Assembly: GCF_000379685.1 (NCBI RefSeq) | Contig: NZ_KB903292.1 | Location: 248,001 to 312,000 of the forward strand | DNA length: 64,000 bases | Origin: Catelliglobosispora koreensis DSM 44566 | GTDB taxonomy: Bacteria > Actinomycetota > Actinomycetes > Mycobacteriales > Micromonosporaceae | Reading direction: 5' to 3' | Notes under the pieces: model-generated | The model's input: the letters and a program-made list of their open reading frames with translations, nothing else | Database searches by the model: none | Told to the model about the DNA's origin: nothing | Made by a program: the position numbers and the translations under genes | Part shown: piece after piece, positions 7,906-16,926 of the stretch | How the letters are laid out: each line of letters opens with the position of its first letter | How positions within the stretch are numbered: position 1 is the first letter of the stretch

Positions 7906-10440
7906 ATGCACAAGCAAAGATCACGTTGGTATGTACCCTTAACCCTCTGCCTCCTGGCCACCAGCACCATCGGCTTGGAGGCTCAGGCGCGGCCCGCGGC
8001 GGCACCGGCCGACATCCGCTCGGTGCATCAGATCTGTGGCGACGGTGCCAAGTGGCTGCGTCTGCACGTCACCTCACTGAGCCTCGCCGACGGCGACTCG
8101 GTCACCCTGACCGGATCGGCCGGCGGCTCCTACACCCTCACCGGACGCAACTGGGCCGGGAAACCCTTCCACACCAGGTCTTTCGAAGGCAGTTGTGTCA
8201 CGGTCACGCCGTCGCTCAAGTCGCCATCGAGTTCGTACTCCTTCGGCGGCTACGAGACCGGAACCCAAGCGCTAGCGGCGGCGACAGTGACCGTCGCGGC
8301 GGTCGGTGACATCTGCGGGTCCAATTGCGACCGGACCGCCGACGTCATCGAGGCGATGAACCCCAACGCCCTCATCATGCCGGGCGACCTGGCCTATGAG
8401 AGCGGCACGTTGTCGGAGTTCAACAACAACTACGACCCGTATTACGGCCAGTTCAAGAACATCTCGTATCCCTCGCCAGGCAACCACGAGTACCAAACCT
8501 CAGGCGCCGCAGGCTATTTCGACTACTGGGGTGCCCGCGCCGGTGAACGCGGCAAAGGCTACTACAGCTTCGACGTGGGCGACTGGCACTTCGTGGCGCT
8601 GAACTCCAACATCGCCCGGGGAGCCGGATCGGCGCAGGAGCAATGGCTGCGCACCGATCTGACCGCGAACACCAAACCGTGCACCGCGGCCTACTGGCAC
8701 CACCCACGGTTCAGCCGCGGCAGCCACGGCGACGACACCTCCGTGACGCCGCTCTACCAGGCGCTCTACGACCACCGTGCCGACCTGCTGATCGTGGGTC
8801 ACGATCACAACTATCAGCGGTTCGCCATGGCACGGCCGAATGGCACGACCGACACGGTCAACGGCATCCGGCAGTTGCTCATCGGCACGGGCGGGCGTGG
8901 CTTCTACAGCTTCGACTCCACTCCTGCGGCCGTCGTCGAGGCCAGTAACGCCAACACCTTTGGCGTGGGCAAGCTGACCCTCACCGCGACGACCTACCGC
9001 GCCGATTTCGTTCCCGTGGCGGGAAGCACCTACACCGACTCTGTCACCGGCACGTGTAAGAAGGCCAGCGGATTCGACGTGAGTGTCAGCCCAGGGGCGG
9101 TTAGTGTCGCGCCGGGCGGTCAGGGCGCGGCGACGGTCAGCGTCTCCGGTTCTGGCGCCGCTGTGGCACTTTCGGCCAGCGGCCTGCCGAGTGGTGTCAC
9201 GGCTTCGTTCAGCCCGTCGTCAGTTACCCCTCCGGGGACCTCAACCGTGACCCTGACGGCCAGTGCGAGCGCGGCACCGGGCACCTATCCGGTCACCCTG
9301 ACCGCAACGTCTGGCAGTGTTTCCAGAACGGCGACGCTCAGCCTGACTGTCCAAGGACAAGGGTCAGACATCTTCGCCGATGATTTCGAGACGAACAAAG
9401 GCTGGACTGTCAACCCGGGTGGCACCGACACGGCCACGCTTGGCGTGTTCGAGCGGGGCGATCCCGAGCAGACGGATTCGTCTGGCATCAAACAGCTGGG
9501 CACGACTCCCAGTGGCACCAACAGTCTCGTGACCGGGCGCTTGGCGGGATCGTCAGCGGGCGCTTATGACCTCGATGGCGGCACGACGACGGTCCGCTCA
9601 CCGGCGATCGCTTTGCCCGCGCAGGCGGCGAACCTGTCGTTCCAGTACAACCTGGCGCACGGCAGCAACTCCGGCACCAATGACTACCTGCGGGTGCAGG
9701 TGGTCGACGGCAGCACGGTCACCACCGTGTTCCAGCAGGCTGGAGCCGCGAGCAACGTGAACGGTGCCTGGAAAGCAGCCACGGCAAGCCTTTCCGCGTT
9801 CGCGGGACGGACGATCCAGCTGCAGGTGACAGCCGCTGATCTGGGCACGGCGAGCCTGCTCGAAGCACAGATCGACGACATTAAGATCGCCGCCTCCACC
9901 GGCGGTGGCGGTTTCAGCGACAACTTCGAGTCGGTGACGGGCTGGACCGCGAACCCTAGCGGAACCGACACGGCGTCGTCTGGTTTGTTCGAGCGGGGCG
10001 ATCCCGAGGAGACCACCTCCACTTACAGCAATCAGGTCAAGCAGCTCGGCACCACAGCGAGCGGCACGAACTGTTTGTCAACGGGACGGCTGGCCGGAAG
10101 TGCCTATGGCGCCAACGATCTGGACGGCGGGGTGACTTCGATCAGGTCGCCCGCGTTCACGGTTCCATCGGCGGCCAGGCTAACGTTCGCCTACTCCATC
10201 GCTCACGGCGACAATTCGTCCACGGCAGACTATCTGCGGGTGCGGATCGTCGATGGCACCACGGTGACGACCGTGTTCGAACGGCTTGGCGCGGCCGCGG
10301 AAGTCGCCGGTGCCTGGCAGAACGCGAACGTTGACCTCAGCACCTATGCCGGGCGCAGTGTCCAGATCCTCGTCGAGGCGGCGGATGCCAGCGGCGGCAG
10401 CCTCTTCGAGGCACAGGTCGACGACATCGCGGTGAGTTAA
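7906..10440 (+). CDS. secreted metallophosphoesterase with Ig-like and duplicated C-terminal domains
   Basis: An 844-aa exported protein. AAGGAG (7888-7893) lies 12 bases before the ATG at 7906, which opens a signal peptide (RSRWYVPL plus a hydrophobic run). After a beta domain, residues about 130-385 form a purple-acid-phosphatase-like calcineurin fold (VGDICG, MPGDLAYE, PGNHEYQ, YWHHPRF, GHDHNYQRF) with the expected metal ligands. Residues about 388-485 are an Ig-like repeat (SVSPGAVSVAPGG). Two related domains of about 180 residues follow, at about 488-668 and 669-844, each with DNFE/DDFE, FERGDPE, DLDGG, YNLAHG/YSIAHG and AQ(I/V)DDI. They look like carbohydrate- or surface-binding modules. 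It likely cleaves extracellular phosphomonoesters or diesters while attached to a polymer. Confidence 0.88.
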   Translation: MHKQRSRWYVPLTLCLLATSTIGLEAQARPAAAPADIRSVHQICGDGAKWLRLHVTSLSLADGDSVTLTGSAGGSYTLTGRNWAGKPFHTRSFEGSCVTVTPSLKSPSSSYSFGGYETGTQALAAATVTVAAVGDICGSNCDRTADVIEAMNPNALIMPGDLAYESGTLSEFNNNYDPYYGQFKNISYPSPGNHEYQTSGAAGYFDYWGARAGERGKGYYSFDVGDWHFVALNSNIARGAGSAQEQWLRTDLTANTKPCTAAYWHHPRFSRGSHGDDTSVTPLYQALYDHRADLLIVGHDHNYQRFAMARPNGTTDTVNGIRQLLIGTGGRGFYSFDSTPAAVVEASNANTFGVGKLTLTATTYRADFVPVAGSTYTDSVTGTCKKASGFDVSVSPGAVSVAPGGQGAATVSVSGSGAAVALSASGLPSGVTASFSPSSVTPPGTSTVTLTASASAAPGTYPVTLTATSGSVSRTATLSLTVQGQGSDIFADDFETNKGWTVNPGGTDTATLGVFERGDPEQTDSSGIKQLGTTPSGTNSLVTGRLAGSSAGAYDLDGGTTTVRSPAIALPAQAANLSFQYNLAHGSNSGTNDYLRVQVVDGSTVTTVFQQAGAASNVNGAWKAATASLSAFAGRTIQLQVTAADLGTASLLEAQIDDIKIAASTGGGGFSDNFESVTGWTANPSGTDTASSGLFERGDPEETTSTYSNQVKQLGTTASGTNCLSTGRLAGSAYGANDLDGGVTSIRSPAFTVPSAARLTFAYSIAHGDNSSTADYLRVRIVDGTTVTTVFERLGAAAEVAGAWQNANVDLSTYAGRSVQILVEAADASGGSLFEAQVDDIAVS

Positions 10441-10444
10441 GCGG

Positions 10445-11620
10445 ATGTATCTGTCCACTGTGCACACCTCGCCGGGCCGGTCCTTCCGGCTCGGCGGGGT
10501 GCCGGGAACGGTTGTCACCCTGGGGATCGTCAGCATGCTCACGGACATCTCCTCGGAGATGGTCACCGCGATCCTGCCGATGTATCTCATCTACGGTGCC
10601 GGGATCGGGCTTGCCGCCCTCGGTGCGATTGACGCCCTGTACATCGGTGCCACGGCTGTGCTGCGGGTAGTAGGCGGCTGGCTCGCCGACCGGTTAGGGC
10701 GGCCCAAAGCCGTTGCTACGGCAGGATACGCGCTCTCGACGGTCAGCCGGCTGCTGCTGCCCGTCGCGGTGCCGGTCGCGCTGGCGATCGACCGCGCGGG
10801 CAAAGGCATGCGCACGGCACCCCGCGACGCGATGATCAGCCTGGCGGCGCCGCCGGAGCTGATGGGGCGGTCGTTCGGGGTACACCGGGCATTGGACGCC
10901 GCTGGGGCCTTGCTGGGCCCGCTGGTGGCCTTCGGGTTGATCAGCCTGGTGGCCGGGGGATACGACGTGGTCTTCGTCGCGAGTTTCGCCTTCGGTGTCG
11001 CCGGGGTTCTGGTCATCGCTCATTGGGTACCCCATAAGCCCGCCCCTGAAAGGAAAGCGAGCTTTAGCCTGCGTGAGGCTTGGCGAGCCGTGCCGAAGAA
11101 GCCCGTCCTGAGCACCGTCTTGTTCGGACTGTGCACCGCCGGCGACATGGTGCTGTTCGTTACGCTGCAACGCCAAGCGGGCCTGCCCGCCCAAGTCCTG
11201 CCGCTGCTGCCCCTCGGCACCGCCGTCACCTTCCTGCTCTCCGCGGCACCGGTGGGCCGTCTCGCCGACCGCATCGGAAGGTGGCGTATGTTCGCCATCG
11301 GGCACGGGCTCCTAGTGGCCGCCTACCTCATCATCGGGCTAACGCCAGGGCTCGCGATCGGCGCACTGGTCCTGCACGGCTTGTTCTACGCTGCGACCGA
11401 TGGGGTCCTGATGGCTTATGCCGGACCGCTCATCCCCGCGCACGCCAGGTCTAGCGGGCTAGCTCTTCTGCAAACAGCGCAAGCGTTAGCGCGGGCGGCC
11501 GGAGCCGTCGTCTTTGGACTCCTCGCCGCGACCGTTGGCCCCGGTCTTCCGCTGGCCGCCTACGGCGGCGCGCTCGCCCTGCTGACCGCTACCGCCCTGA
11601 TGAACCGGAGACGCGCATGA
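10445..11620 (+). CDS. MFS transporter
   Basis: A 391-aa membrane protein with about twelve hydrophobic segments. The N-terminal stretch LTDISSEM and the loop DRLGRPKAVA after the second helix are typical of a major-facilitator subgroup of drug or metabolite exporters. The second half repeats the loop as DRIGRWRMF. The ATG lies 4 bases after the stop of the phosphoesterase gene and the 3' end overlaps the next gene by ATGA, so the three genes are likely co-transcribed. The substrate is unknown. Confidence 0.85.
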   Translation: MYLSTVHTSPGRSFRLGGVPGTVVTLGIVSMLTDISSEMVTAILPMYLIYGAGIGLAALGAIDALYIGATAVLRVVGGWLADRLGRPKAVATAGYALSTVSRLLLPVAVPVALAIDRAGKGMRTAPRDAMISLAAPPELMGRSFGVHRALDAAGALLGPLVAFGLISLVAGGYDVVFVASFAFGVAGVLVIAHWVPHKPAPERKASFSLREAWRAVPKKPVLSTVLFGLCTAGDMVLFVTLQRQAGLPAQVLPLLPLGTAVTFLLSAAPVGRLADRIGRWRMFAIGHGLLVAAYLIIGLTPGLAIGALVLHGLFYAATDGVLMAYAGPLIPAHARSSGLALLQTAQALARAAGAVVFGLLAATVGPGLPLAAYGGALALLTATALMNRRRA

Positions 11621-12525
11621 GCAAACGAACGTCGAGCCTGGTGCTCATCATCCTGACCGTGGTGTCGACGGCCAGTTACATCGTGTTCCGCGCCCAGCAG
11701 AGCGCACCACAAGAGACGTCTTTACGGCCGGGCGCCTTACTCAAAGTGCACGAAGGCGTTGTCCGCATTGACGGTCAGAACGGCCCGGCGTGTGTGCGGG
11801 CCTATGCGGCCGGTGGCACGGTCGTGTGCCTGCGGCCCGGTATCCCACCCGACGGGTCCAAGGTCGTCATCTACGACAGTCAGTTCAAGGAGCTGAAATC
11901 GTTGTCACAGTGGGGATTGCCAAGCCGGGCGCGCGTGTCGGCCTCAGGCCGCCTGGTCGCGTGGACCGTCTTTCGCACCGGAGACTCCTATCTCGCTCCC
12001 AACGGTCAGTTCTCCACCACCGCCGGGGCATATGACCTCAAGACCGGTGCCCATTACGGATCGCTCGAAGACTTCAGCGTGAACCTGAACGGACAGCCTT
12101 ACGAGGCTGTGGACCGCAACTTCTGGGGCATCACGTTTACCAGTGACGACAACACCTTCTACGCGACGATGTGGTCTGGTGGCAAGACGTGGCTCATGCG
12201 CGGGGACCTCACGAAACGGCACCTGGAGTCGTTGCGGGAAAACGTCGAGTGCCCGTCCCTGTCACCTGACGGAACGCGCCTGGCGTACAAGAAACGGTTC
12301 GGGGATCGCTGGCGCCTGCACTTGCTCGATCTTGTGCGAAACACCGACATCGCCCTCGCCGAGACGGACAGTGTGGACGATCAGCTGGCCTGGGTGGACA
12401 ACGCTCACGTCGCCTATGCCAAAGCACATGAGGGCCAGCCAGCGATCTTCAGACTGCCGGCCGACGGCACGGGACGGCCAGAGCTCGTCGGCCCGGGGTC
12501 CTCTCCAGCGTTTCTGGGAGGCTAA
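11617..12525 (+). CDS. membrane-anchored TolB/WD40-like beta-propeller protein
   Basis: A 302-aa protein with one N-terminal membrane anchor (LVLIILTVVSTASYIVF, residues about 8-24) and an extracytoplasmic domain. The segments LSPDGTRLAYK and LAWVDNAHVAYAK are TolB/PD40 propeller blades, and earlier blades are looser (ARVSASGRLVAW). It overlaps the MFS gene by 4 bases (ATGA), implying translational coupling. Propellers of this kind commonly bind proteins or sugars; no catalytic residues are visible. Confidence 0.7.
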   Translation: MSKRTSSLVLIILTVVSTASYIVFRAQQSAPQETSLRPGALLKVHEGVVRIDGQNGPACVRAYAAGGTVVCLRPGIPPDGSKVVIYDSQFKELKSLSQWGLPSRARVSASGRLVAWTVFRTGDSYLAPNGQFSTTAGAYDLKTGAHYGSLEDFSVNLNGQPYEAVDRNFWGITFTSDDNTFYATMWSGGKTWLMRGDLTKRHLESLRENVECPSLSPDGTRLAYKKRFGDRWRLHLLDLVRNTDIALAETDSVDDQLAWVDNAHVAYAKAHEGQPAIFRLPADGTGRPELVGPGSSPAFLGG

Positions 12526-12536
12526 ATTAGACAACG

Positions 12537-13598
12537 ATGAACAACCGCGATATCGCGACGTGGCGCATGCACGAGCACAGACTGTGGGGCACGCCGTTCG
12601 GCGATCCCGTTGAAGCGCTGCGCTGGTTTGGTGCCATGCAGGCGCAAGAGTTCGGCCCGGCGAAGTGGGCGCTCGGTCAGCGCACACGAGCGAGCGACGA
12701 TGGCGCGATCGAAAGGCTCTACCGCGACGGCACGATCCTGCGCACCCACGTGCTGCGGCCGACGTGGCATTTCGTGCACCGCGACGATATCCGCTGGGTG
12801 CTGCAGGCGACCAAGGCCCGCGTGCACCAGGTCAACGGCACCTACTACCGCAAGTACGGAGTCGACGAGGAGTCGTTCGCCAAGTGCGCGACGGTGTTCA
12901 CCAAGGCGCTCAACGGCGGCAACGAACTCAACCGTAAAGAACTCATGGACGTGCTTGCCAAAGACGCGGGACTCACCGCCAGCGGACTGCACATGGCCTA
13001 TGTCCTCATGCGTGCTGAGCTCGAAGCCGTGATCGTGAGCGGAACCGTGGGCGGCAAAGCCCCAACTTACGCGTTCTTCGACGATCGCGTTCCAGATAAG
13101 AAGTCCTTGCCCGTGGAAGAAGCGATCGTGGAACTCGCCCGCCGCTACTTCACGAGTCGTGGCCCCGCGACAGTGAAGGACTTCGTCCGCTGGTGCAGCC
13201 TGACCGTGGCCGACACCAAGAAAGCCCTCTCGGTGCTCAACGCCGAGCAGGACGGAAACTTCTACTTCGTCAAACCAAACACGGGCAAGGCACCAAAGTC
13301 GCCGCGGATCGACCTTGTGCAGGGCTTCGACGAATACATCATGTCCTACAGCGAAAGCAAAGACGTCCTGCGCTCGGACACCCCGGCCCGCGACATCGAC
13401 CTCAGGACGTACTTGCACGCGATCCTGCTTGACGGTCAGGTCATCGGGCACTGGCGGCTGGTGCCGAAGCCGCTGACTGTCGAAGCTGAGCTTTACCGCC
13501 CGCTGAGCAAGGCTGAGACAGCCGCCCTGGACAGCGCGGTGAAAAGGCTGGGCGAGTTCTTTGGTACCAAGGCATCCTGGCTCATTGCCGGGTCTTGA
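12537..13598 (+). CDS. winged-helix DNA-binding protein, AlkZ/HTH_42 glycosylase family
   Basis: A 353-aa protein of the HTH_42 (winged helix DNA-binding domain) family, which includes the interstrand-crosslink DNA glycosylases AlkZ and YcaQ. It carries the QxQ motif of that family at Gln35-Ala36-Gln37 (AMQAQEFG), followed by WALGQR and the LRPTWHFV signature. A role in excising bulky or crosslinked alkylation damage is therefore plausible but unproven. A TAAATT box lies 8 bases before the ATG. The 3' end overlaps the convergent phosphatase gene by 17 bases. Confidence 0.8.
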   Translation: MNNRDIATWRMHEHRLWGTPFGDPVEALRWFGAMQAQEFGPAKWALGQRTRASDDGAIERLYRDGTILRTHVLRPTWHFVHRDDIRWVLQATKARVHQVNGTYYRKYGVDEESFAKCATVFTKALNGGNELNRKELMDVLAKDAGLTASGLHMAYVLMRAELEAVIVSGTVGGKAPTYAFFDDRVPDKKSLPVEEAIVELARRYFTSRGPATVKDFVRWCSLTVADTKKALSVLNAEQDGNFYFVKPNTGKAPKSPRIDLVQGFDEYIMSYSESKDVLRSDTPARDIDLRTYLHAILLDGQVIGHWRLVPKPLTVEAELYRPLSKAETAALDSAVKRLGEFFGTKASWLIAGS

Positions 13599-14343
13599 TG
13601 GCCTCGGCGAGCGCGATCGTGACAGCGGGCGTGCCCACAATGGACAGTGGCATCCCGCCGTCTAGCGTGGTGGTCACCAGCCCGCCAGCGCGTTGCACAA
13701 GCAGATGCCCGGCGGCGGTGTCCCACAACGGAATGTCTGGCGACAGATAGGCGTCGTGCTCGCCCATCGTGATCAGCAGCATCGCCCAGGCGGCGGAACC
13801 AGTGCGCCGCTCCTGCCGCACGAGCGGACCCAACAGGGAGCGAAGCCGGGTTGCCACCTCACTGCGGCTTTGTTCGTGCGGCCGGCTGACCGTAATCACG
13901 GCTTCGGACAACGGTCTGCCCGGCAGCAAAGCCGGAACATAAGAACCGTCTAATCCCGACGGTGTAGTCGCTAGCCAGCGATCGTCAGCAGGACGGTAAA
14001 TTACCGCTGCCGTGGGCACTCCCGCCACATAGGCGGCGACGCAGACCGCGTAGTCGGGAGTGCCCGCCACGAAGTTGGCTGTCCCGTCGAGCGGATCGAC
14101 ATACCAGCACACCGAAGTTGACCCAGCGAACCGCCCCGACTCCTCGGCCACGATGGCGTCGCCGGGCCGGTGCCGGCGGATGACTTCGGTAATCGCCTCC
14201 TCCGAAGCGAGATCCGCCGCGGTGACGAAATCCTCGATCCCGCCCTTGTCCCGCGTGGCCAAATCGTCGCGGGACACGGACACGATCGCCGCGGCACCTG
14301 CTCTGGCCGCCGCTAACGCCACCGAATGCAGATCATCAGACAC
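13582..14343 (-). CDS. inositol monophosphatase family protein
   Basis: A 253-aa Mg-dependent phosphatase fold. Metal ligands are visible: the EE pair at 67-68, DPLDGTAN with Asp83 and Asp86, and Asp208 in PLWDTAAGH, followed by QRAGG. The length matches the family. Substrates could be inositol phosphate, histidinol phosphate (HisN) or PAP, and no neighbour decides between them. The start lies 8 bases inside the end of the upstream flavin-binding protein gene, so the two are coupled. Confidence 0.88.
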   Translation of the reverse strand: MSDDLHSVALAAARAGAAAIVSVSRDDLATRDKGGIEDFVTAADLASEEAITEVIRRHRPGDAIVAEESGRFAGSTSVCWYVDPLDGTANFVAGTPDYAVCVAAYVAGVPTAAVIYRPADDRWLATTPSGLDGSYVPALLPGRPLSEAVITVSRPHEQSRSEVATRLRSLLGPLVRQERRTGSAAWAMLLITMGEHDAYLSPDIPLWDTAAGHLLVQRAGGLVTTTLDGGMPLSIVGTPAVTIALAEAIKTRQ

Positions 14344-14977
14344 GTGCTGAGCTTAGGCCCACCGCCGCATGCGGCATCTGCCAGCCTTCAGCCAGCCGTG
14401 AGGCCGCCACATTTCGGCCGTCACCGAAGAATTCACAGAACTTCATGATGAGCGGATCCCACTTCTCCGGGTCGACATAGTGGGTTCCAGGGATGATGAG
14501 CTCCTGCTCGACATGTGCTCGCAGGACTTTGACGTGAATGGTGCTGGCGCTGAGATCCCCGACCGGATGGATCGCGGTTACCTTGGCTTCCAGCTGAATC
14601 GGGCACTGCCGCACGCGCGGCGCCCACACGAGTTCCGACGCTTGCTGATTGAGGCCCGCGTGGGCGAACTTATCGGCCACATGGCGGTAACCCATGCGTG
14701 CCTTGCCTTCCGGCACAGAGTGCTTTCCGGTCGTCATAGCCAGGTTGTCGATAGCGGAGACCAAGCTGGACGGCACCAGGTTCAGCACACACTCGCGTTC
14801 GCGGGCCAGGTTCGCCGTTGTCTGCGAGCTGTTGCCCATTCCCAGCACGGCTTCCTGGCCCAGCCACCACGCTGATGACATCGGCGCGAGGTTAGCCGTG
14901 CCGTCCTCGTTACGGGTGCTGATGAGCACTACTGGAGTGCCGAAATACAGCACCTTCAAGTCGGTTTTCATATGCAC
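14336..14977 (-). CDS. flavin reductase-like FMN-binding split-barrel protein
   Basis: A 213-aa protein of the DIM6/NTAB flavin reductase family. NLAPMSSAWWLG and GMGNSSQTTANL match the FMN-binding loop, and ECVLNLVPSSL follows. The family binds FMN and either reduces it for a partner oxygenase or acts as an oxidoreductase. GTG (14977) and ATG (14971, M3) are both possible starts; a CAGGCT box lies 6 bases before the GTG. It overlaps the inositol phosphatase gene. Confidence 0.75.
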   Translation of the reverse strand: MHMKTDLKVLYFGTPVVLISTRNEDGTANLAPMSSAWWLGQEAVLGMGNSSQTTANLARERECVLNLVPSSLVSAIDNLAMTTGKHSVPEGKARMGYRHVADKFAHAGLNQQASELVWAPRVRQCPIQLEAKVTAIHPVGDLSASTIHVKVLRAHVEQELIIPGTHYVDPEKWDPLIMKFCEFFGDGRNVAASRLAEGWQMPHAAVGLSSARV

Positions 14978-15035
14978 CCGTCGAGCCTGTCACCGGCGGG
15001 ACGCCCATGCTGGCGCTTTTCAGACGTCCCATCGC

Positions 15036-15070
15036 GTGACGCACGGGATCGAACACGGTACCTTTCCGAC
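15036..15070 (+). promoter_or_regulatory. leaderless promoter of the YidD fusion gene
   Basis: GTGACG (15036-15041), a 17-base spacer and TACCTT (15059-15064) lie 6 bases before the GTG at 15071. Both hexamers and the spacing fit a housekeeping-sigma promoter with transcription starting at the GTG. No ribosome site is present. Confidence 0.55.
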
Positions 15071-15787
15071 GTGCCTAAGCGATCTAAGCTGATTTGGTGG
15101 GTGTTCGGGGTGGTGGCCTCGGCTGCCGCTGCATGCACCGTGGTGTTGTATTGGCTGCTCCGCCGGGGCCGGCCTAGCGTCAGCACACCGGCACCGTCCA
15201 AATCCGACGGTGTGGTCACCCAGCCCGGCGGTGGGCCGCCGGTCGCACCGCCCAGCGGCGACACCAACGATGGCTGCCAGATTTCCTGCGACGATTCTTG
15301 CGGCCCAGCCACCGGCGCCGTTTGCGATGACGTGTTCAACGATGTCTGCCAGCAGCCGATGGATGATGTCTGCGGCGCCACGGCAGACAGTTGCACCTCG
15401 GGGAACGAGGGCTGCAATTCCGCAAGCGGCAGTTGCGACTCGGGATCCCGCAGTTGTGATACGGGCACAAGCAACTGTGGAAGCACCGTCGCCGGCAGCC
15501 ACCTATTCCAGCTTCTCACCGGTGCCCAGCCATGGATGTCTGCGGCTGACACTCGGCCACGCGATCGGGTGACGCTTCCCGCACGGATCGGCGTTTGGGT
15601 GATCCGCGCCTATCAGCGTCACGTCTCGCGAAGTTTGGGCACGCGCTGCCGCTTCACCCCTAGCTGCAGTGAATATGGCGTGGACGCGTTGCGCCGCTAT
15701 GGCGCGCTTGACGGCGCGATGCTCACGATCGCCAGGATTAGGCGGTGCACGGTCACGGTGCCTTTCGGCACCCTCGACCCGGCCTAG
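15071..15787 (+). CDS. yidD: membrane-anchored Cys-rich repeat protein fused to YidD
   Basis: A 238-aa protein starting at the leaderless GTG 15071. Residues about 7-30 form a membrane segment (LIWWVFGVVASAAAACTVV). After a Pro/Gly linker, residues about 69-136 hold 11 cysteines, the last five spaced exactly seven residues apart (C-TSGNEG-C-NSASGS-C-DSGSRS-C-DTGTSN-C). Residues about 172-238 are a complete YidD domain (IRAYQRHVS, RCRFTPSCSEYG, LTIARIRRC), normally a stand-alone factor of about 80 residues that helps YidC insert membrane proteins. It is not in the usual rpmH-rnpA-yidD-yidC locus, so it may be a second, specialised copy. What the cysteine repeat does is unknown; disulfide or metal binding is inference. 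Confidence 0.8.
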   Translation: MPKRSKLIWWVFGVVASAAAACTVVLYWLLRRGRPSVSTPAPSKSDGVVTQPGGGPPVAPPSGDTNDGCQISCDDSCGPATGAVCDDVFNDVCQQPMDDVCGATADSCTSGNEGCNSASGSCDSGSRSCDTGTSNCGSTVAGSHLFQLLTGAQPWMSAADTRPRDRVTLPARIGVWVIRAYQRHVSRSLGTRCRFTPSCSEYGVDALRRYGALDGAMLTIARIRRCTVTVPFGTLDPA

Positions 15788-15794
15788 CGTCGCG

Positions 15795-16229
15795 TTAGGC
15801 GCGCTCGATGACGACCACCGGGATCTGGCGGGTGGCCTTGGCCTGATAGGTGGAATATTGCTGGAACAAGCCGGTCATCAGCTCCCACAACGCGGGCCGT
15901 TCACCGGGCTCGGCAAGGCGGGCGGTGGCGGGGAACACGTCCGGCCCGACCTGGACGGTGACGTTCGGGTCGGCGGCCAGGTTGAGGTACCACAACGGGT
16001 GCGTGGCTGAGCCGCCGTTGGACGCCACGACAATCAGCCGGTCGCCGTCTTGCCCGTAATACAGCGCGGTCCGCCGTAGTTTGCCGGACTTGCGGCCCCG
16101 CGTGGTCAGCAGCAGCGCGTCGTTGTTGTAATGACGGTGGCCTTTAGCGCCATCACTGTCCACGTAGGACTTGATGTGGTTGGCTACCCAGCCGGTCGGG
16201 CTGTCAATCACTTCTTCGTCAGAGGGCAT
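15795..16229 (-). CDS. F420-dependent nitroreductase family protein (Ddn-like)
   Basis: A 144-aa protein of the deazaflavin-dependent nitroreductase family. ALLLTTRGRKSGKLRRTAL and HPLWYLNLAADPNVTVQVG are the F420-binding split-barrel signatures. These enzymes reduce quinones or nitro compounds with reduced F420. The ATG at 16229 follows a TAGTCT box by 6 bases, suggesting a leaderless transcript of its own, although the YqeB-like gene ends only 9 bases upstream. Confidence 0.9.
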   Translation of the reverse strand: MPSDEEVIDSPTGWVANHIKSYVDSDGAKGHRHYNNDALLLTTRGRKSGKLRRTALYYGQDGDRLIVVASNGGSATHPLWYLNLAADPNVTVQVGPDVFPATARLAEPGERPALWELMTGLFQQYSTYQAKATRQIPVVVIERA

Positions 16230-16238
16230 CCGCCAAGA

Positions 16239-16916
16239 CTACTGAACGGCTCTCCAGTACTGCTTATTTTTCTCGTCACGCACGACTATCCCGATCTTGG
16301 CCAGCTCTTCGCGCAGCTCAGAGGCGTCGTCTTCGCGGTCTTTGCTGATGGCTTTGGCCCGCGCTTTGAGCACCGCGTTGGCGGCACCGGGCACCGACGG
16401 GTCGTCTTCGATCCAGCGGCGGAACTCGGCGGCATGCGGATCGGCGTCCAGCCAGCGGTAACCATGCTTCTCAAAGGCCGGGCGCAACGCCGTACCCTCT
16501 AGGTCGGATTTTTCTCTGGCGAGTTCTTCGGTGTTCTTGCCCAGGAGCACCAAGTATTTCCCGTCCAGAAAGACCGCGGCGATCTTCGAGCGGTGAAACT
16601 CCTTGGGGTCCTTCCATTTGCGGTTCAGCTCCACGCTGTCACCGGACAAGGCCACACTCATGCTCTCGGCGGCGGCGAGGAATGACACGACAAGGCCGAT
16701 GAGGGCGCCAATCGCCAGGGCGCCGATGGTGGCGTGGGGTTCTTTGATCGAGGCGATCAGCTTGAAGGGCCCTTGGAGCGGTGCCCACTGCAGGCCCGCC
16801 ACCCAGCCAGCGATCGACTTGAGTAGCCATCCCGCCGCGGCCCCGATCACCGGGAACCCAGTCCACACGAGCACGGGAATCCAGCGGGGTTCGGTCACCA
16901 CGTCGCGATCGCTCAT
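16239..16916 (-). CDS. YqeB-like membrane protein
   Basis: A 225-aa protein whose ATG at 16916 is preceded 7 bases upstream by TAGGCT (16929-16924), a leaderless arrangement. Two hydrophobic segments (IPVLVWTGFPVIGAAAGWLL and IGALAIGALIGLVVSFLAAA) lead into a cytoplasmic domain with VELNRKWKDPKEFHRSKIAAVFLDGKYL split by charged loops, as in the YqeB PH-like family. The C-terminal half is charged and helical. Its function is unknown. Confidence 0.7.
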   Translation of the reverse strand: MSDRDVVTEPRWIPVLVWTGFPVIGAAAGWLLKSIAGWVAGLQWAPLQGPFKLIASIKEPHATIGALAIGALIGLVVSFLAAAESMSVALSGDSVELNRKWKDPKEFHRSKIAAVFLDGKYLVLLGKNTEELAREKSDLEGTALRPAFEKHGYRWLDADPHAAEFRRWIEDDPSVPGAANAVLKARAKAISKDREDDASELREELAKIGIVVRDEKNKQYWRAVQ

Positions 16917-16926
16917 GGGCCTTAGC

